A DNA stretch of 64,000 nt from positions 28,606,334 to 28,670,333 of the forward strand of contig NC_084933.1 in NCBI RefSeq assembly GCF_958298935.1. Reading direction: 5' to 3'. The notes beneath the pieces are model-generated. The model had not been told where the DNA came from and made no database searches. It saw only the letters and a program-made list of their open reading frames with translations. Below are positions 46,506 through 60,025 of this stretch, piece after piece. The position numbers and the translations under genes are program-made. The first letter of the stretch is position 1. Each line of letters opens with the position of its first letter. Origin of the DNA: Phragmites australis. Taxonomy: Eukaryota; Streptophyta; Magnoliopsida; Poales; Poaceae.

Positions 46506-48028
46506 ATGGCAACAGCTGACATGAAGAAGACGGCGTGCGTCACCGGAGGGAACGGGTACATCGCCTCGGCGCTCATCAAGATGCTGCTGGAGAAGGGGTA
46601 CGCCGTGAAGACGACGGTCAGGAACCCCGGTCCGATAATTCTCTCCCATCTCTTGTTCAGTTCAGTATTAAGTGAGTGACTTGCTTAATTAGGCTCTGAG
46701 CTGTGATTCTGAAACCCCCAGATGACATGGAGAAGAACTCCCACCTCAAGAGCTTGCAGGCGCTTGGCCCCCTGACGGTCTTCCGCGCCGACCTGGACGA
46801 AGAAGGCAGCTTCGACGACGCCGTCTCCGGCTGCGATTACGCCTTCCTCGTCGCCGCTCCGGTGAAGCTCGCGTCCGAGGATCCAGAGGTGCACAAACGT
46901 GACCACGAATCTTCGTTTTCACATCACCATGGTGCTATCACTACCTATTGTGATGGGGGTGCTGGCTGTTTTCACGTGCTCGATTTGGTGAATTTCAGAA
47001 GGATCAGATTGAGCCGTCTGTCCGAGGTACTCTGAACGTCATGGGTTCGTGCGCGAAAGCTGGGACGGTGAGGCGCGTGATCCTGACCTCATCGGCAGCC
47101 GGAGTCTACATCAGGCCGCAGCTGCGAGGCGACGGGCACGTCCTGGACGAGGAGTCCTGGTCCGACGTCGAGTACCTCACAGCCGAGAAGCCACCAACCT
47201 GGGTCTGTACACCCATGCTCTCAGGATACATGCATGTTCACTCTGTCCTGAATCCGACAACATTTGCTGACGAAGTAGGGTGCCGTGTTTGGATCAGGGA
47301 TACTGCGTGTCGAAGGTGCTCCTGGAGAAGGAAGCGTGCAGATTCGCGCAGGAGAATGGCATCAGCCTCGTCACCATCTGCCCCGTCATCACCGTGGGTG
47401 CGGCGCCAGCCACGAAGGTCCGCACGAGCGTCGTCAACAGCCTCTCCTTGCTATCCGGTGAGTGAGTTCCAACTTCCAAGCGCCAAATGATGACCGAAAG
47501 ATAGCCTAGCCGCTCAGCTTGGGAGTTCCGGTGTATGATCCATGCATGGTGGTTTTTTTTCTTTGCGTAATCTTCAGGCGACGAGGCAGCGCTCGGCGTG
47601 CTCAAAGGCATCGAAAAGACCTCCGGCTCTGTGCAGCTGGTTCACATCGAGGACCTCTGCCGCGCCGAGCTGTTCATCGCCGAGGAGGAGGCGGCCGCGG
47701 GGAGGTACATCTGCTGCAGCCTCAACACTACCGTCGTCGAGCTCGCACGCTTCCTGGCACAGAAATACCCGCAGTACAACGTGCAAACAAATCTGCTGTA
47801 AGAATCGGATCCAGAGCTCTGAATCCTGACACTTGCTTTGCACTGACCATGAGTGATTCAATGCTTGCACTTAGCAGCACCGACGATCAGCTCCTCGAGA
47901 AGCCGAGGGTCCTCCTTTCGTCGGCGAAGCTGGTCAGGGAGGGGTTCGAGTTCAAGCACAACACCCTGGACGAGATGTACGACAACGTCGTGGAGTACGG
48001 CAAGGCCCTGAGAATTCTGCCCAACTGA
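46506..48028 (+). CDS. Anthocyanidin reductase/DFR-like NADPH reductase, copy A2
   Basis: Exons 46506-46629, 46722-46888, 46999-47202, 47298-47457, 47578-47797, 47878-48028 encode 341 aa with the structure and catalytic motifs of A1 ([19 protein letters not shown]). Homology to A1 begins only at the fifth codon: A2 starts [11 protein letters not shown] and A1 starts [11 protein letters not shown], and the upstream regions are unrelated. Other substitutions seen, A1 to A2: Gln to Arg (LQGDGH to LRGDGH), Asp to Asn (VVDSLS to VVNSLS), Ser to Thr (HNSLDE to HNTLDE), Gly to Arg (ALGILPN to ALRILPN). AATAAA lies at 48100-48105. It should be functional, with regulation differing from A1. Confidence 0.9.
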
Positions 48029-48250
48029 TCATGTGATGCTCCTCTGCTTTCGATCGATGATCACAAGTCGGAACACATCCCCAAATCATGTATTCTCAGA
48101 ATAAAAGTCTATGCTACTAGTACGCCGAACTGCAGTTGTTCTATCTACCTATTATCTTAGTATTTAAGTATTAAAAAAACTACCACATTAAAAATTATCA
48201 GTTAATAGAAACAAAACTTTATCATTATGAACATCTAACGGTCTAGATTA

Positions 48251-48284
<34 letters not shown>

Positions 48285-49835
48285 TAATAAATAGTTAAAT
48301 TTGGAATTAAAAATTATAGAAATTAACAGTTCGATTTCCGTACGGTTTGGGAAGCAAAATATCTAAATAAAGAGTCTAAATAAAATAAAATAATTTATTA
48401 ATCAAATTATTGTAAAATTATTTAGAATAGAAAATAGAAGAATCCATATAAAATATAGTCTTAAGAAAAAAATCAAATTATTATAAAAATAAATACTTGA
48501 ATAAATAGTCTAGATCAAGAAACACCGTGTAGGTCAAGTTCATCGCATAAGTAGGTAGCAGACAATGTACAACACATAAGCAAGGTAAACCTATTTTGAT
48601 TTTAATTAAGCTTCCTACACTTGACATACGATTTTGGTAGTCGATAAAAACGTATACGAATCAAACCAATATATATACGATTCAGGTACAAGCTTGAAGC
48701 ATAAATATTTTTCTCTTCCTTTAACATATTTTTTATCTCTTTTAATTTTATATATTTTGTAACTAAATGATACTAACCTTATAAAAAAAGATAAAAAAGA
48801 CTAATTTTTAATCAAATGTTATTATGATATAACGAGACTAGTTGAGTTATTAACGTGAATCAACTTGCTAGTTCACATATAACGTGCTTCTGTACTTGTC
48901 ACATAGACGACGGCGACAAATGTATTGCCCAATATCACTTGAAAACTAAAGATAATTACTTTCCTAGTTCTACACGTGATCTATCTCCTACTTGAAACCA
49001 AATACATTTGACATCCTCTTGAAACTAGCAATTGCACACTCAAATCAATCTAGTATATAATAATGTATGGAAATTAAATATTAGATGTTTAGGTATAGAA
49101 GAAAAATAATAAGAGATTGAATGTATTTTTAGAATATATAGAAGATAAATATTGGATATCTAGATTTGAAAGACAATTAATGTGAGATTAAATATATTTT
49201 TGGAATGAGGAATAGAGAGAATATTTGCACAGCGATCGTTTTATCAACTCGGATGGACAATAAGGATCATACGATTCTACTACAACTTATACATTTTATA
49301 TGAGTATAGACTATAACTAAAATAGTTCTAATTAATCTATACCGTGATAAACTCCGGTGAGATCCTTTCCCCATACAAAATTTGTTGCGATAAAGATCTG
49401 AAATTGTTCCATGGAAAAAAAAAAGTTCCGACGAAGAAATCAAATTGTTCCATGCCATTTAGCTCCCCACCTACCTCTTCTTCTTCCTCTTCTCTGGCAT
49501 GGAGGTGAGTTTTACAGTAATTTGCACATTAAATCTGTAGTTTCACGGTAATTTTTTAAATTTGTTGTTTTTAATACAGTGAGACGCTAATTTTTTGTAT
49601 TGTTGTGATACAACTTATTAAATATGTATACTCTCTTCATGTTGAACGCTCTTCCATTGCACCGATGCTCTTGAAGCCGAATGATGTGCATGCATGGAAG
49701 ACCTAGCGCTTGCAATGGAATGGACTCATCTCCCGACCGTGCAGGAAACGGGCTGCGAGAGCCATTCGTATGATCTGCTCAGTGACTTTGGTCTGGTCTA
49801 AATACTCCAAAAGAAGTAACTCGATCCTTGGAAAT
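48029..49835. repeat. 3' flank of A2, shared with A1
   Basis: The AT-rich counterpart of 25375-27159, without a gene. A (TA)n run at 48256-48281 replaces an A-rich stretch in A1, and a few indels give a 22-bp net length difference. Confidence 0.9.
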
Positions 49836-50052
49836 ACTAAGTACGCTCGAGGCAACCAGATTAGGCGTGCATGACGTGCAAGGTCAGCTTCAACTAACAT
49901 GGCTACCAGTGGCGGAGGCACCAATATGGCGAGGTATGGCGCTCGCCATAGCTAAATTTTGCCGGCACCAATATCAACCTGTTTGCGTTCGATTCTTGTT
50001 GCATTCTGGATTAGTTTTCTTGGGAAGGAGGCTGCTTTCTCTCTTGATCTAG

Positions 50053-50260
50053 ATGATGGCGAGCACGACGTCAGCTCCAGCCACTGCAGCATTCGTGGCC
50101 GCTGCGGCCGCAGGTGTCGGCGGCGGCTTGCTCGAGGGTGGCCGGCGGCGGTTCAGGGTGATGTTGTGTGACGCCGGCGTGGAGGCCCAAGCCCAGGCGC
50201 AGGCGGTGGCCAAGGCGGTCAGTATCGAAACGCTCGAGCAGTTCAAGATCTCCGCCGACC
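50053..50260 (+). pseudogene. Captured first exon of glutamyl-tRNA reductase (HEMA1-like)
   Basis: Translation MMASTTSAPATAAFVAAAAA, then CDAGVEAQAQAQAVAKAVS, then LEQFKISADR matches what I know of grass HEMA1: plastid transit peptide and the start of the mature enzyme that makes glutamate-1-semialdehyde for tetrapyrroles. A donor GTGAGT follows at 50261, where the family's first exon ends. The rest of the enzyme (catalytic Cys domain, NADPH domain) is not found to 52090. 50261-50474 may be leftover intron. The fragment is uninterrupted, so a chimeric transcript with a transit peptide is conceivable, but no partner exon is seen. Confidence 0.75.
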
Positions 50261-50474
50261 GTGAGTCTCTTGACCTTGCTTCTTGAATCTGCCGCCGTTG
50301 ACGCGGTGCCTGTAGGGTTCGGGATTGTGCCGGTCTGGCGAAGTGAAATTGGTGGTGCACGAATCAAGGGATCTTTGCGTTGCTTAGCGGGTACTGTGGC
50401 AGTTGGGATTAGTTTTGGTGTGGTACAGGTCAAAAGGTGTGGTTGTTTGGGGAAGAAAAGGAGTAGGTGGGAAC

Positions 50475-50702
50475 TAGGGTTCACGAATTCGTTTAGCCAT
50501 CGAAATGCGTTGGCCGGAAATTCTCCAAAATTCACGAATATCGGTATGAATTCGATGAAATTCGGTAGAAATTGGACGAATTTTATCAATTTTTTTATTT
50601 TTTATTTTGATTTTGAATCGGACAAATATCGGTATGAGTTTTGAATGCGATACGGACTGAATTCATCAAAAACCATGAATTTCGAGTAGTTTTCGAACCC
50701 TG
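50475..50702. mobile_element. Short hAT MITE with perfect TSD
   Basis: The 228-bp element begins TAGGGTTCACGAATTCG and ends GTTTTCGAACCCTG. The flanks GTGGGAAC (50467-50474 and 50703-50710) are an exact 8-bp TSD. Its CGAATTTCGG-rich interior and ends resemble the element at 6028-7092, so the two are probably relatives. It is inserted in the intron remnant of the HEMA1 fragment. Confidence 0.85.
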
Positions 50703-50710
50703 GTGGGAAC

Positions 50711-52090
50711 TTTGCATTGTTCTGTTGCAATTTTGTCTTGAGTGGCTTAAGCATAACTTGAAATTTGCAGGTTACTGCTGCTCACTAGAAATGTTTGCAG
50801 CCTAACCGGTTACCTGAGTACCATTAGTTTGTGAGTTGGAGACCAGGTCGTGGAACTTCGGAGTGGAATTGGCTCATGTCATTTTGAATTGGTATATATT
50901 CTGTCATACTCAAATTTAATTCTATCTCCGTGGACTACCTCTGGTTGGATAATGCCTCAAAGTCTAGTGTCCTAGTAAAATATGTCTCATCAAACACCTA
51001 TAAATACAAAAACCTCTGGTAACTTGTATCCAATACCATCGTAATAATAAATTTGTTTTTCATAATTTTTTACCTCTGTATTAGAGGGTTCCTAACAAAT
51101 AGTATTAGAAAAGCCATATGGTATGTTCGTCTTCAACTTCATTATCTGTTGGCTTCTTGTGCACATCCCTATCGTCGAGCCCAACTTCTGGCTGATCCCG
51201 TCGTGCTTGGCCTATGCTCACGCCCACCGTGCAACTCACTGCACCTTCTCGCCATCACACCTCCTCGTGAGCCTCATCGTGTCATACCTCTATTCGTCAC
51301 CGCCACCGCCACCGCCACCATCGGGACTTGCTTTGTGCGCCCCAACACCAGGATCCATCCCGATCTGTCGCCGCCAACACACGCCATCATCGCCGTCGTT
51401 TTTCCTGCTGACAGCTCATCGCGCATGTGTGTCGCTCGCTAGCCATCGCGCCACCGCTTATTGTCTGCCAGACTCATGCAACCGATCCCAATCTATGCCA
51501 CAAAATTGGCTATAAAAGATTGTGCTATAGATAGGGATGGCAATAGTCATATATAACCCTCGTGCCTATGAGTAATATGTGCTAGTTTGAGTTGTGTTAT
51601 TTGTCTATGGGTCTGGATACGAGTTTGTATCTAAACCCAATGACACACATATGCGGGAATAAAAAACCTTACCCATGCTTTTTTTACCCGCGTACCCACT
51701 CTAAGCACCGAATATATGTGCCCAAATACTTGTATAGTCTAGCGGGTGTATCCAAATACTTCTATGCTATTTTATTTTTGTTTTATTCCTTACCCTCGAT
51801 TTCTTACTACTTTAATTTTTATAATGTAAAATTAGTTACCAGTACAACTTTGAATAGATATTCATTATATTTTCAAACATGAGTACTACCAGAGACGCAG
51901 TATCCGAAAGAGATGATCATCGGAGACACAAGAACTCACAGTGACCCTTCTTTCACCGTAATATGAGAGACCTTTTATATCATTGACGGGCATATGGGTG
52001 TGCTGTGTGTGGCGGACGTGTGTTTTATTTGGCGGGTAATAGGTGCTGCACGAGTTTAGAAATTAGCTCGCATGTATGAATTTGTATAAC
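50711..52090. other. Spacer to the tandem junction
   Basis: No gene is seen. 51295-51325 is a CCGCCAC run. TAGGGATGGCAATAG at 51532-51546 is the typical left end of a second hAT MITE type with (T)ACCC-rich interior to about 51880; its right end was not found. The tandem junction is at 52090/52091. Confidence 0.45.
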
Positions 52091-53640
52091 CCCTCTTACA
52101 GATTTTGTGGCCATTGACATCCCTAGCCGCAGAAGATCCCTCCTAGCACTGTTTCGAGCACGAGCACTGAGGTCATCGCTAACGTCGGTCCCACGGCTCA
52201 TCGACATCAGCCAACGCCAAATTTGCTACGCGCACCTGACAGTTTTACATACAGTTCTGTTTTGGCCAAATATTGTTGCGCGCAACCAGCGGAGCGTATC
52301 AAGAAATTTGCACGCACAATCTTTTTTTAGCTGAAAATTACTACTTGCACTTACAACATACCATGAAGTTTTTTCCTTCCGAATCAAACATATTTTTTAC
52401 CTATAATTTTCCTTCACCATGTCATTCGATAAATTTAATATTAAGAAGTTTAATATCAAAATTAGTTTTTTCATATGATAAATTCAAATGAAAGTTATTT
52501 ACACCAAGTCATTCTCTAGTACTAAGTTAAAGTATTGATTGAATTTAGATAGTATTCGTGGTGCATAGTATTGATTGAAGTTTCAGAGACATTCTGTTCA
52601 TAAACTTTTTTATAAGAATTTTAAGTCAAAATGAGGTTTGTTGAATAATGCTTCAAACTAAGTGTTCTAGTAGAATAAATCTCATCAGACGCCTGTAAAT
52701 GTAGTAACTTGTATTGAGTACCATCGTAATAATATAATCATCGCATATGGTTTTTATCTCTATATTGAAGATTTTTTCATATAATATCTGTGCTTTCAAA
52801 AAAAGATCCAAATTACAAGATCCTCGTTATCATCTTAGGTCATCTCCAACAGCTACCTCAAATTTTCATCCTAAAAACAATATTACAGCATCCTCTATCA
52901 CTATTACAACATCCCTTATTTTTTCATCTTCAGCAGCTACCATATTTTCTACCTTCTACTCCTCTTTTTCTCCCTCCGATCCCGCTGTCAGCCTCTGTAA
53001 ACAGTAATGCTACAGTGATGTGTACTGCTATAGTTACCGAAAAATACAGACCACCCCTCTCTCCACATCACTGTAGCAGCAATGTAGCACCAGATGAGGT
53101 AGCTGCTAGAGATCGATTTTCAGTGCTGGAGTTGGTGCCAACTCCAGCAAAGTCCTTAAAAACGATCGGTATCCCTGTATGCTACTGTAGAGCCTGAATC
53201 TGAGGCTATCGTATTCATGTGCACCACTCCAGTTGAGTCTTTTTTCACTGCTACAATGATGCGGCAGGAGCTAGTACTTAAAATTTGTAAATTTATAGTA
53301 CTCTTTCCTCAACACTGCTCGGAGAGGATGATTATGGTTCCAGACAAAACGAGAGTAATAGAATATACAAAATAAAGTAGTTGTTGGAGATAGAAAAAAA
53401 TTAAAAAAAATATTATAATAATATTTAAAAAAAATACTATAATAATATTATAAAAAATAAATTTTTAAAATATCTATGTAAGACGACCTTAACATCGCTG
53501 AAGGTACGCGGCATCTGCCATTGCCGGATGTCGGATGTCGAATGTCTCGAGGACTGCTCTTCTGTTCCGTCCGGTGAAATTGACCTGCCGGTGGACCGCG
53601 GTCGGTCCCAACTGCCTCTCTCCGGATGCCCACGGCTGAG

Positions 53641-53662
53641 CACGTGTGCCAACCAACCGATC
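53641..53662 (+). promoter_or_regulatory. G-box next to MYB AC-element, B2 promoter
   Basis: The same CACGTG plus CCAACCAACCGATC pair as at B1; the TATA box is at 53823-53830 and the 28-bp tandem repeat at 53680-53735. Confidence 0.6.
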
Positions 53663-53945
53663 AAGCACCACCGACTGCGCCTTCTCCTATAGTGGATTCT
53701 GGCATCTCCTTCTCCTATAGTGGATTCTGGCATCTCCTGGCCCTAAAAATGTTTCATTGATCTTCTCCGTAACGAGATCGTTCATTTTATCATCCATTTG
53801 TGCCTGCCTGCCTACTTGTCACTATATAAATGCAGGCTTCAGGCTGTCGCAGGCATCAGTCCACCAGGCGAATCTCAGTTTTTGAATTCCAGTGATCGAG
53901 CGAGCGAATCCTCTTTCCTTTTGTCAGGAGTGGTGGCGTCCGGCG

Positions 53946-55521
53946 ATGTCGGCGGGTGGCAGGAAGACGGCGTGCGTGACCGGAGGGAACGGGTACATCG
54001 CCTCCGCGCTTATCAAGATGCTGCTGGAGAAGGGGTACGCCGTGAAGACGACGGTCAGGAACCCCGGTCCGATGCTTTGATCCTTCTTTTCAGTTCTGTA
54101 TTTTGACGATGACTGGTTTAAGCTCTGAAAGTGCTAGGCGTTTTTGTGATTCCGAATTCCAGGTGACATGGAGAAGAACTCCCACCTCAAGGAGTTGCAG
54201 GCACTTGGCCCCCTGGAGGTCCTCCGCGCCGACCTGGACGAAGAAGGCAGCTTCGACGATGCCGTTGCCGACTGCGATTACGCCTTCCTCGTCGCCGCTC
54301 CTGTGAACCTGCATTCAAAGAATCCTGAGGTGCGCAAACGTCACCACGAATCTTCGTTGGTTTTAACATCACTTTTGAGTAACCATTTCTTGTTGGTCCA
54401 GTAGTTGGGATGTATTGTTCAAGTTGTCAGTTGTAACTCGCTCTCTGAGCCTTGTTATTCTTGTGAAGGTGCATTTTTTTACCATTTGCTCATCAGTTTG
54501 GTGATGGCAGAAAGAGCTGATCGAGCCTGCCATCCGAGGAACTCTGAACGTCATGAGGTCGTGCGCGAAAGCGGGGACGGTGAAGCGCGTGATCCTGACC
54601 TCGTCGGCGGCCGCAGTCTCCAGCAGGCCGCTGCAAGGCGACGGCCACGTCCTGGACGAGTCCTCCTGGTCCGACGTCGAGTACCTCACGGCCAGGAAAT
54701 CTGGCCCCTGGGTACGCACACATTTGTTCAGCCCCGTCCCCTTGTTATCTTGGAACACAATGTTGAGTCCAGTCCTGCACGACACATCAGTTTCCTGACG
54801 ATGAGTAGGGCGCTGTGCCTGCGTTTCGTCCCAGGGGTACCCGGTCTCCAAGGTGCTTTTAGAGAGGGAGGCGTGCAGGTTCGCGCAGGAGCACGGCATC
54901 AGCCTGGTCACCGTGTGCCCCGTCGTCACCGTGGGCGCGGCGCCGGCCTCAAATATCCACACGAGCGTGCCCGTCAGCCTCTCATTGTTATCCGGTGAGA
55001 ACTTGTCCTGATCTTTCCTCATCACACGACCGCGGTGGATGATGCATGTGTGGTGGTTAATTTCGCGTGGTTTCAGGCGACGAGACACAGTTCGGCGTGC
55101 TGGAAGGCATCGAGATGGCCACCGGGTGCGTGCCGCTGGTTCACGTCGACGACCTCTGCCGCGCCGAGCTGTTCGTCGCCGAGACTGACACGGCCGCGGG
55201 AAGGTACATCTGCGGCAGCCACAACACGACCATCGTCGAGCTCGCACGTTTCCTGGCTGACAAGTACCCGCAGTACAGCGTGAAAACAAACCTGCTGTAA
55301 GAGCCGGCTCCAGAGTTCTGAATTCTGACACTTACTGTGCACCGATGATCGATGGTTTGCTTGCACTTTGCAGCTCCGGCGAGCTGCTTGAGAAGCCGAG
55401 AGTGCGCCTATCGTCCGCGAAGCTGGTCAGGGAAGGGTTCGAGTTCAAGCACAACACCCTCGATGAGATATATAACGACATCATGGAGTACGGCAAGGCC
55501 CTGGGGATTCTGCCCAGCTGA
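53946..55521 (+). CDS. Anthocyanidin reductase/DFR-like NADPH reductase, copy B2
   Basis: Exons 53946-54066, 54163-54329, 54511-54711, 54835-54994, 55077-55296, 55374-55521 encode the same 338-aa protein as B1, with [13 protein letters not shown] and GYPVSK motifs. No nucleotide difference from B1 was noticed in exons or introns. If real, the gene dosage of B is doubled. If the duplication is an assembly error, this is B1 read twice. Confidence 0.85.
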
Positions 55522-57651
55522 TATGCTGAATTGCTGATCGCCTCATTCTCTGCCGTCGATCGGCGATCAGGAGTCATAACACCACACCATGTGGTTGTAA
55601 AATAAGCTTATGCTGCTAATAAGCCGAACCGTAGAGTTCAATCAGTTTGTATAAAGAAATAATTGCATATTTGTCACTTTCCCTTTATAAAACGGAGTTT
55701 TCTACTTATGTCGCGTCAAAAGGCAAAATAATTGCGGGTGGTTTGAGTGCTTTCGGAATAACTTGTGTGTCTGATAGTAGACTCAAATCACTCAAAAGTA
55801 GTTCAAACTAATCAAATATCCCGTGACATTTTGCAGCCAGATATGAAGTATAATTGCATCGTTTATAACATTCCATTGCATATAAAAAGGGAAGAAGTCC
55901 ATTATTGACCATCAAACTATTGCAAAAGTCATATTTTCACCCTACAACTTCAAAACCACACAACATTGGTCCTCGAACTATTAATACCGTGCAAATTACC
56001 CTCTCGCAAGAAAACCAAATGAGGAGTGATAAAATTGTTCTCGCTAATTTAAACCTTTTGTGTTTCTAGGACCCTAAGAACATATGCATGTATTTAAATT
56101 AAGAAAGTAATTAATATCTTTTGCGACCATAAATATCATCACAAAACACTGATTAATAGTTGTATTTAACTTGGTCACTGATGACATGCTCATTTGCGAG
56201 GAAAGAATGTTAGTCTCTACTATATAAAGCACGAGTTGATTCATATCATTTCTTTCCCTACTCTCCTCACATCTAATAAAACTCTTAAAATTCGAATAAT
56301 TTACTTATTTTTTTCATCCATACTAATGCCCTAGGCTCACTGCCTTGTTGCCGGCTAGGGATATAGAACCCGTTTACTAATATAAATAAATAAAGAAATT
56401 ATGAGGAAAATTAGCGGATAATCTCCTTCTTTTTCGTATTTATCTGAAATTAAACTACGGTATCTTTTCCGACATATTTGTTCAACAGGGTATGCTTGAT
56501 GTTATTGTGTCCAATACTTATATTTTCGTTGCAACATATAAACAATTAGCTAGTCACCGTGTTATGTATGAGTTGTTACTCGAGTATAAGTGACTACTAG
56601 CAGCGAATGGGACTGTCGTTACAATCAGTATTTTGTGACGGAAAATTGCCTTTTGTGTGATGATTTCTTTTGTAATGATTTTTTTGCCACAAAAATCTTT
56701 CTCTTTTGTAGCGTGGCTTACCTTCCTCGCCAATTGCTCACTGTTGAGCTCGTGGAGCGGACACGATGAACGTACTGATCAGGCACCCATTGGCCGTTGC
56801 TACATCGATTCTGTCGAAAGGGCGTTGCCACATCGTTTTCCAAGGGCAATTCTGCATCTTTGAACCCTTAACCCCTGCGTCCTTTTCCTGCAATAATTTC
56901 TGTCAGATATTTTTTCGCTCGATCCTTTTGTGAACGGGACGGAATCAGTCATTTTCATAGACTTACAACAAGTTCAGGTCGGATTTGCTTACAGGATATG
57001 CCAACAAAAATATAATATGGCCATACGAGATTAGCCCAATCAAGTGGCTCGATTATTCATGAGAACGAAAATACTTGCCAACCCGCATGGCGACTGGTAT
57101 CTGTCACTGGCGGTATATATTTTTTTAAAATAATCAAACTTTATTAACTCTTATATTACATTAAGCTATCCAACCATATTATATACATATCATGTCATCT
57201 TCAAATTGTGAAATTTCCTAAGGACTGCTAGTGATAGCGAAAGTGACTCATCGGTGGGCGCAGCCCTAACAGTCATTCGCCTTGTTGAGACCAACCAACC
57301 GATCAAATAAGGGGATGTAATAGCGATTTTGTAAGGGAGGAGTACTTCCGAAAGCTATCCACTCATTTTCTTCTTCATCACTGCCTTCTTCCCTTCGGAC
57401 CCACCCATCCAATTGCTACTTGCTTTAAGCTCACTGGTCCGGTTGAAACAACCCCTCCCCCTCCCCCCTCTACTTCCTTTAAGCTCACTGGTCCGGTTGA
57501 AACAATCCCTCCCCCTCTTCAGGAAAGAAATCTAGCCCACTCTAACCCTAATTCTCACCAAACTTCTTATGGTATGCTTTTAAACTTATTTTATCTTTCG
57601 GTGGTATAGGTCATTTATACTAAAAAGAATAAAATCCATGACTCCTAATGA

Positions 57652-58638
57652 CTTTTTTTTTTGACAAATTGGCAGGAGCGCTGCCTTTCAATTAGAAGAA
57701 AGAAAGTTTACATGGTTGCAGCCCTGAACAGGGTTGAGGATTTGCAAAACATCAGTTGTATGTTTTTATTACAAGACAGAAAACAGGACAACAGAAGAAC
57801 ACCATAACCATACAAAAAATTTGCTAACCATTTGGTTGGTCTATTTGTAGCTCTCGGTTTGATAGGCCATTCTACGTGCCCTAATATCCTCTTGCACTCT
57901 ATAAGCAACATGTTAGTCCTGCAATTCATTCTCTAAAAAATTTGCATGTTCATTTCTTTCCATATATTCCACCACATACATATACTATGCCTCCTGCTAC
58001 CTCCCTCCTCTCTGATTTGGGAGCATTTTGAAGGCGTGTTTGCCACCATTTCGCCATGGTACCCTGTAGCATGGTGGCTGGTTGATTGCTCCAATTGTTC
58101 CATAGTTCGGTTTTTCTCCAAACCTCTTGCGTGAACTCATAATCTTTAAGCAAGTGTTCAGATGTCTCTAGTTCACGTTTACACAAAGGGCATATGGGGT
58201 TATGAGGTCATCCTCGAATCACCAAATTTTATACTGTTAAGACCTTGCCATGTAGTAGGATCCAAGCAAAAATTATTGCTTTTGGCTTGGCCTTAGCTTT
58301 CCATAAATTTTTTTGCATTGAATTTCGTTATGCCACCTGTGAACTGCACCCTGTATGCTGATTTTGCTATGTATTCACCATAAGTAGTCTATCTCCACAC
58401 AATTGAATCTTCCTGATTTATATGAATAGTTACGGTTTGGATCTTATTCCTGAGGACAACAAATTCCCTGAGTTGTTGTGCACTTTGTAGTGATCTTACC
58501 GATCTTATCCAATTGTCGTTCTGCACCTCTTTATTGACTGTTCTATTTTTGAACCTTGCAATTGTCTCGTGACCATTTTTAATTTCTATAGAGAATATGG
58601 GATTTGATCTTTCCATTAAGAGAATTTTTATGCTCATT
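57652..58638 (-). mobile_element. LINE 3' fragment, second copy
   Basis: Duplicate of the fragment at 38489-39475, carried along inside the tandem unit rather than inserted separately. Confidence 0.75.
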
Positions 58639-60025
58639 GGGAGGTACCATCAAATTATACCTTTGGAGATACCGAAATTTGCTACCTCCCAAGTACGGTA
58701 AAAAAAGCTCTTCATTTAAAATTACAAAATTATATCCCGCTGGCCAAACCAACCCATACCGGGACGAGGTTCACAAATCAAACACTATAAGCATTATGAT
58801 TGATAAAATCATTCTCACTAAATTATACATTTTTGTGGTTTCAGAACCCACAGAAGGTACGCACGTCTTTAAATTAAGAAAGAATACCTTTTGCGACCAC
58901 TAGTATTATAAAAAATACTCATTAGTAGTTAATTGTCATTAATGACCATGCTTTATTTGTGAGGAAAGAAAAATCAAACACTATGCTATATGTGAGCCGT
59001 GACTTGCAAAGTATTAGACTATTAGTGACTTCTTCATAGATCTGGTTGACTATTCTGGGAGCATGTTCCGGGAGCTAGCATGTCCATAGCAGGAGGGTGA
59101 TGTGAAGCCAGCCCCATGATGTAGCCATTCGTCCGACACCAACCAACCGATGCAAGGCCACGTACGGCTTATCTCCATCTCTCTCACCCTCACATGATAT
59201 TTATCTATTTTTTTATTCTACTCATTTATCATATAATTTTTTTATTTACTTCTCTAGTATAAATCTCAACACAACCGAATGATCTCACACCTAATCTACT
59301 ATATCTTGTCCACTAATCTGTATATAATGTAGGTTTTAGACAGTCACAAACTCACAATTAGTCAATCACTGTACAACTCTGGTCATGCATATGTGTGAGT
59401 GTGTTGGGATTGTGTGTGCGCATATGTTGTGATTTAATTGAAAGACGTTAAAAGAAAGAAAGACTTTGGATAGTCACAAATTCGTAATTAGTCCATCACC
59501 ATAGGAGTCTCGTGGTTCTAATTCTTTTTCTCTTTCTTTTAACGTCTCTCAATTAGTATAGCTGTAGTATCTGAACATATACGCATACACAACCCTAACA
59601 CACCCACACACACTCAAACACATGCACACACTTGGACCTACACACTACATATAGTTTAGTCAATCACGTCTATAGTGCGATCGACATAATTATCCAAAGC
59701 TCTGCAAGCAACGAGCAAGTTACATTCTTATTGTGGCTTTACGTGTGAGAGACAATGGTTTTATTTTGGAAGCATGCCCCCATGAGACACTAGGGTTGAA
59801 CCTAAGGCTATAACGCTCTTGGGTAGGAAGCGAACAAATGTTCTTACCACTGACTATCAACTTGTTCTCACGGTTCCACTTCTTGTGAGCGAGCGAGTGA
59901 ATCCACCTTATTCCCCTTGGAGGAGAGGTGGTGACCGGTGAGGGCAGAACTATTCCACGCGTGCGTGTGAGAAGAGGAACAAGCAACTTTCCAAAATGAA
60001 AAAAAAATCCCCATAACTTTCCTTT

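Larger units (their letters stand above)
32928..52090. repeat. 19,163-bp tandem duplication, unit 1
   Basis: The unit contains B1, C1 and A2 plus spacers. Position x in 32928-44837 equals x+19163 in 52091-64000 with a constant offset and no difference in any stretch I compared. Since the second match starts at 52091, immediately after base 52090, the two copies are head to tail. The bases before the match differ (GGATG versus ATAAC). Confidence 0.92.

Noticed and set aside
51053..51515. Two overlapping ~130-aa frames
   Set aside because: The CCGCCAC-run and low-complexity translation give no recognisable protein.
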